Shown here piece after piece: positions 59,985 to 64,000 of a stretch of 64,000 nt of DNA. This DNA comes from Secundilactobacillus pentosiphilus (GTDB taxonomy: Bacteria; Bacillota; Bacilli; Lactobacillales; Lactobacillaceae), in contig NZ_BCMI01000016.1 of assembly GCF_002217985.1 (NCBI RefSeq), positions 1 through 64,000 of the forward strand. Direction: 5' to 3'. A program made the position numbers and the translations under genes. Below the pieces are notes generated by a model. It worked only from the letters and a program-made list of their open reading frames with translations. It made no database searches and was not told the origin of the DNA. Position 1 is the first letter of the stretch. Every line of letters begins with the position of its first letter.

Positions 59985-60428
59985 ATGTCTGAAATGAATC
60001 CGAAAAAGTTTAAGCACATTTTGGTCGGGGTCGATGATTCACCGGATGCCCAGTTAGCTTTTCGGTATGCAATGAACCGAGCTAAGGACGATGATGCCGA
60101 AATGACGATTACTTCAATTCTTGAGTCCGATGATATGAATGTATACCAGGCTTTGAATAAAGACTTTGTGCACGGTCAGCGTGGCCAGTTGGAGAAGCAT
60201 ATTCTGGGATATCGGGATCTGGCACTGCGGTTTGGCATTAAGAACGTGAATGTCATTATTGGTGAAGGTGATCCCGGTGAAACCATTGTGAAACAAATTA
60301 TTCCGCAAGTTAAACCCGATTTATTGATCGTGGGTTCGCTGTCTAAAAAAGGGATTCGGAAGCGGTTTGGTTCTCAAGCGGCTTATATGGCTAAATACGC
60401 ACCGATCTCGGTACTAGTTATTCGGTAG
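59985..60428 (+). CDS. Universal stress protein (UspA family)
   Basis: A 147-residue single Usp domain: HILVGVDDSPDAQLAFRYAM at the start and the ATP-binding G-2x-G-9x-G-like region LLIVGSLSKKGIRKRFGSQAAYMAKYAPISVLV at the end. Two in-frame ATGs (59979, 59985) follow GGGAG; the second has better spacing. A second Usp gene is at 62742, on the far side of the permease operon. Confidence 0.9.
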   Translation: MSEMNPKKFKHILVGVDDSPDAQLAFRYAMNRAKDDDAEMTITSILESDDMNVYQALNKDFVHGQRGQLEKHILGYRDLALRFGIKNVNVIIGEGDPGETIVKQIIPQVKPDLLIVGSLSKKGIRKRFGSQAAYMAKYAPISVLVIR

Positions 60429-60449
60429 TGATCCGTATTTTACGTTGAA

Positions 60450-60496
60450 TTAAAAGAGATTGATTTTCCTTGAACTGGAAAATCAATCTCTTTTAA
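60450..60496. terminator. Bidirectional terminator
   Basis: A perfect 20-bp stem (TTAAAAGAGATTGATTTTCC and complement) with a seven-base loop. The stop codon of the minus-strand gene at 60493 lies within its right arm. Confidence 0.9.
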
Positions 60497-61023
60497 TTTT
60501 GCCGTCCCTTAGTTTTCCAATACTTAGTCACGTAGTTATTTTGCCGGCTCACGTAATCAATCACCATAATGTCGGCCCTATCAATCAAAGTAGGTGCACC
60601 GAAGGAAACGGACTCAAAGTCCATTAACTGTAGGCCCAGCTGATATTGACTTACCATTGAAACCCGGCCGGTATAGATTTCCGGGGCAGTGATAACACTG
60701 ATCAGTCGCTGCTCATCTTGGCATTCCGCCAAAAACTGATCGAGTGACTGCCAACTACCGGGAAGCTGTTCAGCAAGCTTGAACGCATCGAAAATGCCAA
60801 TCGTCTGATTTTCTTTTATCATTGCCTGGCAGAAAGTTAAGTATCTTGAATCAGAAACGATTTTAGCGATGTGAGAACGAAAAACAATTTCAACACTGTC
60901 GACTTGACCGTTATCATCAATGGCGACAATCAGTAATTGATTCGGGTTTTCTGCGATAATTGTCCCCACGATGAAGGACTTATCATCATCCACTAAATAA
61001 ATTTCTAGGAGTTTATTTGTCAT
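60493..61023 (-). CDS. Unknown protein coupled to an amino-acid permease
   Basis: A 176-residue cytosolic protein. The N-terminal part (LLEIYLVDDDKSFIVGTIIAENPNQLLIVAIDDNGQVDSVEIVFRSHI) has the look of a small beta-barrel (Sm- or PRC-like) and the rest is mixed. I do not recognise the family. Its ATG at 61023 overlaps the end of the permease gene by 11 bases, so it is translated with it and may regulate or assist it. Confidence 0.75.
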   Translation of the reverse strand: MTNKLLEIYLVDDDKSFIVGTIIAENPNQLLIVAIDDNGQVDSVEIVFRSHIAKIVSDSRYLTFCQAMIKENQTIGIFDAFKLAEQLPGSWQSLDQFLAECQDEQRLISVITAPEIYTGRVSMVSQYQLGLQLMDFESVSFGAPTLIDRADIMVIDYVSRQNNYVTKYWKTKGRQN

Positions 61024-62635
61024 CTTCCATTTCGCCTCGTTCCTTGGCTTCTTGATTGAGCTTTTGAGCTTTAGCAAAGTCTTCTGTCACAATGTAACTG
61101 CGAATCCCCCACCAATAGAAGCCGAGTGAGGCAATAATAATCACAACGAAGTCGAAGGGATATGGAATCCAGTTTTGCCCGTTAAATTGATGGCTGCCAA
61201 TGTAGGACATGATTGAAATAAAAATCAGGTAACCGATCATCCAAGCACTAGCTTTAAAGGCTTGTTTAGTTGAGACGAACCGGTTGCGCCATTCATAATA
61301 GAAATAAAAGGGCAGACCCAGTAAAATGATAAAAATAACTTCAACGGTGGTGGGCCACATTGCCCAGTAGGTTGCTAATGAGGCTAGCACGAACGAAATC
61401 GGAGCGATCCATGGCAGTCGCTTAAGTCGGATCGGCCGGTAGAGCGTTGATCCCATTTTACGTAGGGAAACCGCGGTAACGGGGCCGGTGAGATAGGCAA
61501 TTAGAGTGGCTGTTGACAGCACCGTGGCCAGTACCGCCCATGACCGGAAGACGGTGACCATGACCATACTTAAGACGGTATTGACCATCATTGCGTTACG
61601 CGGAATACCGTACTTTAGATTGATTTGGCCAAGAAAATGGGGAACGTGACGGTTACCTTCCATGGCAAACAGTGCTCGGGCGGTGTTGGCTACAAAGGAG
61701 ACCCCGGTACCAAACGGTGAAACAAAGGCATCCATGTACAGCAGTACAGATAACCAGTGGATCCCTAATAGGATCGCCATGTCAGCGAACGGAGAATTAA
61801 AAACGATCCCGTGCCAGCCGGTAGCCGCGATCATTTTTGGCGGGATAGCCGTGATAAAAGTGCTTTGCAGAATCACGTACAAAATGCCGCTGATCAGTAA
61901 AGAAATGGTAATGCCACGACCAATATTTTTCTTAGGGTGCTCAATTTCACCGCCCATGTTAATGACCGTTTGAAAGGCATCAAACGAAAAGATAATACCG
62001 GCTGCCGAAGTGGCAGTAAAAATGGGTGCCGAGCCATAGGGCATGAACTGGTGCCAATTAGTGCCGTAGTTGCCTGGATGGAAACCTGACATTGTCAGCA
62101 TCGCGATGGTCAGCAGCGGGATACCAATTTTAAAGACTGAAATCAAACTGGTGAACCGGGTTAAAATCGTTACTGACCAAAAATTCAGGGCCGTGAAGAC
62201 GATAATAAAGCCAAACACTACGAAAAGCCCGCTATTGGTAATGACGCCGTTACTGAGAAAATGGTGGGTCCAGTGAGCCCATGACCATGGCCAGGTACTC
62301 ATATACTGCACGGCAGCGACGGCTTCAATGGGAATCAGTGTGATCAAAGAGACCCAGTTCGCCCAGGCGGCAATGAACCCCAGCAGTGAACCGTGAGAGT
62401 ATTGGGCGTATTTGCTCATGCCGCCCGATTCTGGGAACATGGCACCGATCTCAACGTAATCATAAGCGATTGAACCGATCACTAAGCCCCCGATGATCCA
62501 GGAAAAAATAGCGGCTGGGCCAGCAATTTTAGTGGCCTCCCACGAGCCGAACAGCCAGCCGGAGCCGATTAAGGACCCAAGTGCCAACATCACCAGTTGG
62601 AAGAGGTTTATTTTTTTGAATGTCGGTGCTTCCAT
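61013..62635 (-). CDS. APC permease, aspartate/glutamate:proton symporter-like
   Basis: A 540-residue permease with 12-14 helices. It starts NLFQLVMLALGSLIGSGWLFGSWEATKIAGPAA and continues with GAMFPESGGMSKYAQYSHGSLLGFIAAWANW, the pattern of the YveA/aspartate-proton symporter group. GGGAG precedes ATG. Neighbouring Usp genes suggest a link to acid or starvation stress, where acidic amino-acid uptake can help pH control; this is inference. Confidence 0.85.
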   Translation of the reverse strand: MEAPTFKKINLFQLVMLALGSLIGSGWLFGSWEATKIAGPAAIFSWIIGGLVIGSIAYDYVEIGAMFPESGGMSKYAQYSHGSLLGFIAAWANWVSLITLIPIEAVAAVQYMSTWPWSWAHWTHHFLSNGVITNSGLFVVFGFIIVFTALNFWSVTILTRFTSLISVFKIGIPLLTIAMLTMSGFHPGNYGTNWHQFMPYGSAPIFTATSAAGIIFSFDAFQTVINMGGEIEHPKKNIGRGITISLLISGILYVILQSTFITAIPPKMIAATGWHGIVFNSPFADMAILLGIHWLSVLLYMDAFVSPFGTGVSFVANTARALFAMEGNRHVPHFLGQINLKYGIPRNAMMVNTVLSMVMVTVFRSWAVLATVLSTATLIAYLTGPVTAVSLRKMGSTLYRPIRLKRLPWIAPISFVLASLATYWAMWPTTVEVIFIILLGLPFYFYYEWRNRFVSTKQAFKASAWMIGYLIFISIMSYIGSHQFNGQNWIPYPFDFVVIIIASLGFYWWGIRSYIVTEDFAKAQKLNQEAKERGEMEDDK

Positions 62636-62741
62636 ATGTTTTCTCCCTTACTTTGATAGCTTAAACGTGATTACGGGTATGAAAGAAGGGCCGAATTGAA
62701 AGCCTGTCAATTCGACCCTTCCAGCTAATGTTGTGTGACAA

Positions 62742-63257
62742 CTATTTGTCTTCTTGTTCCTGACTCATTTTTGTTTGGAAAGGACTTTCAATTTTCTGCC
62801 CTGGTTCGTTGGCGAGATTAGTGCGTACAACGAGAACATCACAAGAGGCGTTACGCGTGACAAAGTCTGTAACCGACCCGGTCATAACACGTTCTAGTGC
62901 TCCCATGCCAGTTGCGCCCATCATAATCAAGTCGTTGTGGTGTTCCTTAGTGAAATCTAGGGCAATGACCGTCTTGGGGTTACCAAAGCGGATATGCGTA
63001 CTGATATCGGTTAAGTTGTATCGATCCTTGATCTGATCGACTAATTCAGTTAAATATTCAGTTGCATCTTCGACTAGTGAGTTGACAATGCTGCCGTTTG
63101 ACAGACCACCGTAATAGTTAGACTGGTGGGTATCAATAATACTCAGCAGATCCAGGTGTGATTCGTTTCGAGTTGCGACGCCGATGGCTTTTGCCAGTGC
63201 TAATTCCGCAAATTTCGAAGTATCCAGCGGTACAGCTATCGATTTGTATTTTAACAT
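62742..63257 (-). CDS. Universal stress protein (UspA family)
   Basis: A 171-residue Usp. It has SIAVPLDTSKFAELALAKAIGVA and an intact ATP-binding motif GATGMGALERVMTGSVTDFVTRNASCDVLVVR (G-2x-G-9x-G-S/T), so it is probably of the ATP-binding class. A hydrophilic tail follows. GGGGAG precedes ATG. It is transcribed toward the permease 106 bases on, possibly in the same operon. Confidence 0.92.
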   Translation of the reverse strand: MLKYKSIAVPLDTSKFAELALAKAIGVATRNESHLDLLSIIDTHQSNYYGGLSNGSIVNSLVEDATEYLTELVDQIKDRYNLTDISTHIRFGNPKTVIALDFTKEHHNDLIMMGATGMGALERVMTGSVTDFVTRNASCDVLVVRTNLANEPGQKIESPFQTKMSQEQEDK

Positions 63258-63326
63258 GTCTTTTTCTCCCCTATGCTAAGCAGTATGTGCTTGAATTAAT
63301 GAATCGGGTTTCAGTCGAATGCGGTC

Positions 63327-63839
63327 TTATGCGCGGCTTAAAACAACCTGGGTTGCTTCTGCTAGTACGTGTCCCTTCATGGCATCGTGTAATTCGTTGA
63401 GCCAAAAGCCGTCTTCCAACGGTAACTTATCATCTAAGGCGTAGACGGTCACAGTATAGCGGTGATTCTTATCTGGCGGAACGGGTCCCGTATAGTGCTG
63501 ACTGGTTTGCTGATCTTGGCTATGAACTAAACGCCCTGCACTTGAATTGTTACCAAAGGTCATGGCAACTTCACCGCTTTGACTGGCGTTTTCCGGAATC
63601 GTTGTGAGATCACCAGGCAGGTTAGCAGCAACCCAGTGGATCCACGTAAACCCACTAACCGGAATGGCGTCATGGTCGATCATGGTTATCGCATACGTTT
63701 TGGTTCCTGCGGGGGTGTCCTTTATTTCAATTGGAAATGACCTCACTGGACCGTTATTGATTCGATACTTCTCTGGTGCGTATTTACCATAAATATCGGG
63801 TAAAAGACCATTTTGAACTGGCACTTTGATTTGCATCAT
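63327..63839 (-). CDS. YbhB/YbcL-type PEBP-like protein
   Basis: A 170-residue protein of the phosphatidylethanolamine-binding/Raf-kinase-inhibitor-like fold. Markers are TYAITMIDHDAIPVSGFTWIHWVAANLP, the GPVPPDKNHRYTVTVYALD segment and the acidic-His ligand pocket. AAGGAG lies six bases before the ATG at 63839. The function in bacteria is unclear. It is monocistronic or first before the Usp gene. Confidence 0.9.
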   Translation of the reverse strand: MMQIKVPVQNGLLPDIYGKYAPEKYRINNGPVRSFPIEIKDTPAGTKTYAITMIDHDAIPVSGFTWIHWVAANLPGDLTTIPENASQSGEVAMTFGNNSSAGRLVHSQDQQTSQHYTGPVPPDKNHRYTVTVYALDDKLPLEDGFWLNELHDAMKGHVLAEATQVVLSRA

Positions 63840-64000
63840 CTCACGCTCCTTTGTCAAACTTGTTTCTATTATAACTCAAATTAATGGTAGCGAAACACCC
63901 ACTGCTCAATGAGTCACTAAGTTGAAATAATCGTTGATAGTCTGCATTTCGCATTGCATTCAACGTTCGTCGCGGAGTATGCTGTGTCTAAACAATGTTA
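63840..64000. other. Right edge, no gene seen
   Basis: These 161 bases upstream of the PEBP-like gene hold its promoter and otherwise show nothing I can support before the window ends. Confidence 0.5.

Overview
The window looks like a chromosomal segment of a lactic acid bacterium of the family Lactobacillaceae. The grounds are short 3'-5' Shine-Dalgarno-led genes with frequent TTG/GTG starts, a KxYKxGKxW-type signal and LPQTN sortase motif on a giant MucBP adhesin, an Apf-like LysM protein, BrnQ, proline iminopeptidases, and class III (anaerobic) ribonucleotide reductase. I cannot assign a species. There are no rRNA genes, no CRISPR array and no prophage structural genes.

Layout. 0.1-4.7 kb: a quinol-type nitric oxide reductase (norB) with its own promoter, NAD(P)H-hydrate epimerase (nnrE), a MarR regulator and a small unknown gene, ending at tRNA-Arg. 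4.8-15.7 kb: accessory DNA bracketed by three copies of the tRNA-Arg 3' end (4779, 13762, 15657), each followed by a related hairpin terminator. The first interval carries efflux/MarR, a MerR regulon (SDR plus Zn-alcohol dehydrogenase, both with 19-bp-spacer MerR promoters), a cupin/CMD/SDR/LysR cluster and a PemK/Phd-type toxin-antitoxin pair. The second carries a decayed tyrosine recombinase and a secreted coiled-coil protein. 15.8-23.5 kb: redox and electrophile-defence genes (TetR/SDR, HxlR/nitroreductase, a VOC protein, a CMD-hydrolase fusion plus YciI, Rrf2), with a solo TnpB element lodged between the Rrf2 gene and the fusion operon. 23.5-35.5 kb: a frameshifted secreted protein, a LacI-regulated nucleoside transporter/peptidase operon, a small secreted protein, an esterase, a tiny Cys-rich membrane protein and a roughly 1440-residue sortase-anchored MucBP adhesin, with a candidate small RNA upstream of it. 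36-46 kb: GNAT, DUF1697, POT transporter, exported glycerophosphodiesterase, MarR/NmrA pair, amino-acid permease plus aminotransferase, sugar O-acetyltransferase. 46-58 kb: proline iminopeptidase, GNAT, a TetR-controlled amidohydrolase with a broken partner hydrolase, brnQ, apf, nrdDG behind NrdR boxes, and an MFS transporter. 58-64 kb: a GGDEF protein, two universal stress proteins around an aspartate/glutamate-type permease and a coupled unknown gene, and a PEBP-like protein.

Most striking observation: four loci (47.1-47.4, 50.0-50.5, 56.0-56.3 and 57.75-57.85 kb) contain members of one family of large nested hairpins. Each begins at or just after the stop codon of a gene on the same strand. 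All share an asymmetric internal loop (AGA opposite GGCC, GGCA or GACC; one diverged member has GGAGA opposite TCGCA), flanked by stems whose sequences differ but still pair, including a covarying R-Y closing pair and G-U wobbles that pair only on the coding strand of the upstream gene. At two loci the right arm and tail are tandemly amplified (199-bp and 92-bp units). I do not recognise this as a described family. It may be a structured 3'-UTR RNA or a mobile miniature repeat.

Functional theme: much of the window is small regulator-plus-enzyme modules for oxidant, electrophile and NO stress, together with surface proteins and amino-acid or nucleoside uptake, consistent with a fermentative organism living in competitive plant, food or gut habitats. 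Product names come from motif reading only; no database search was run.
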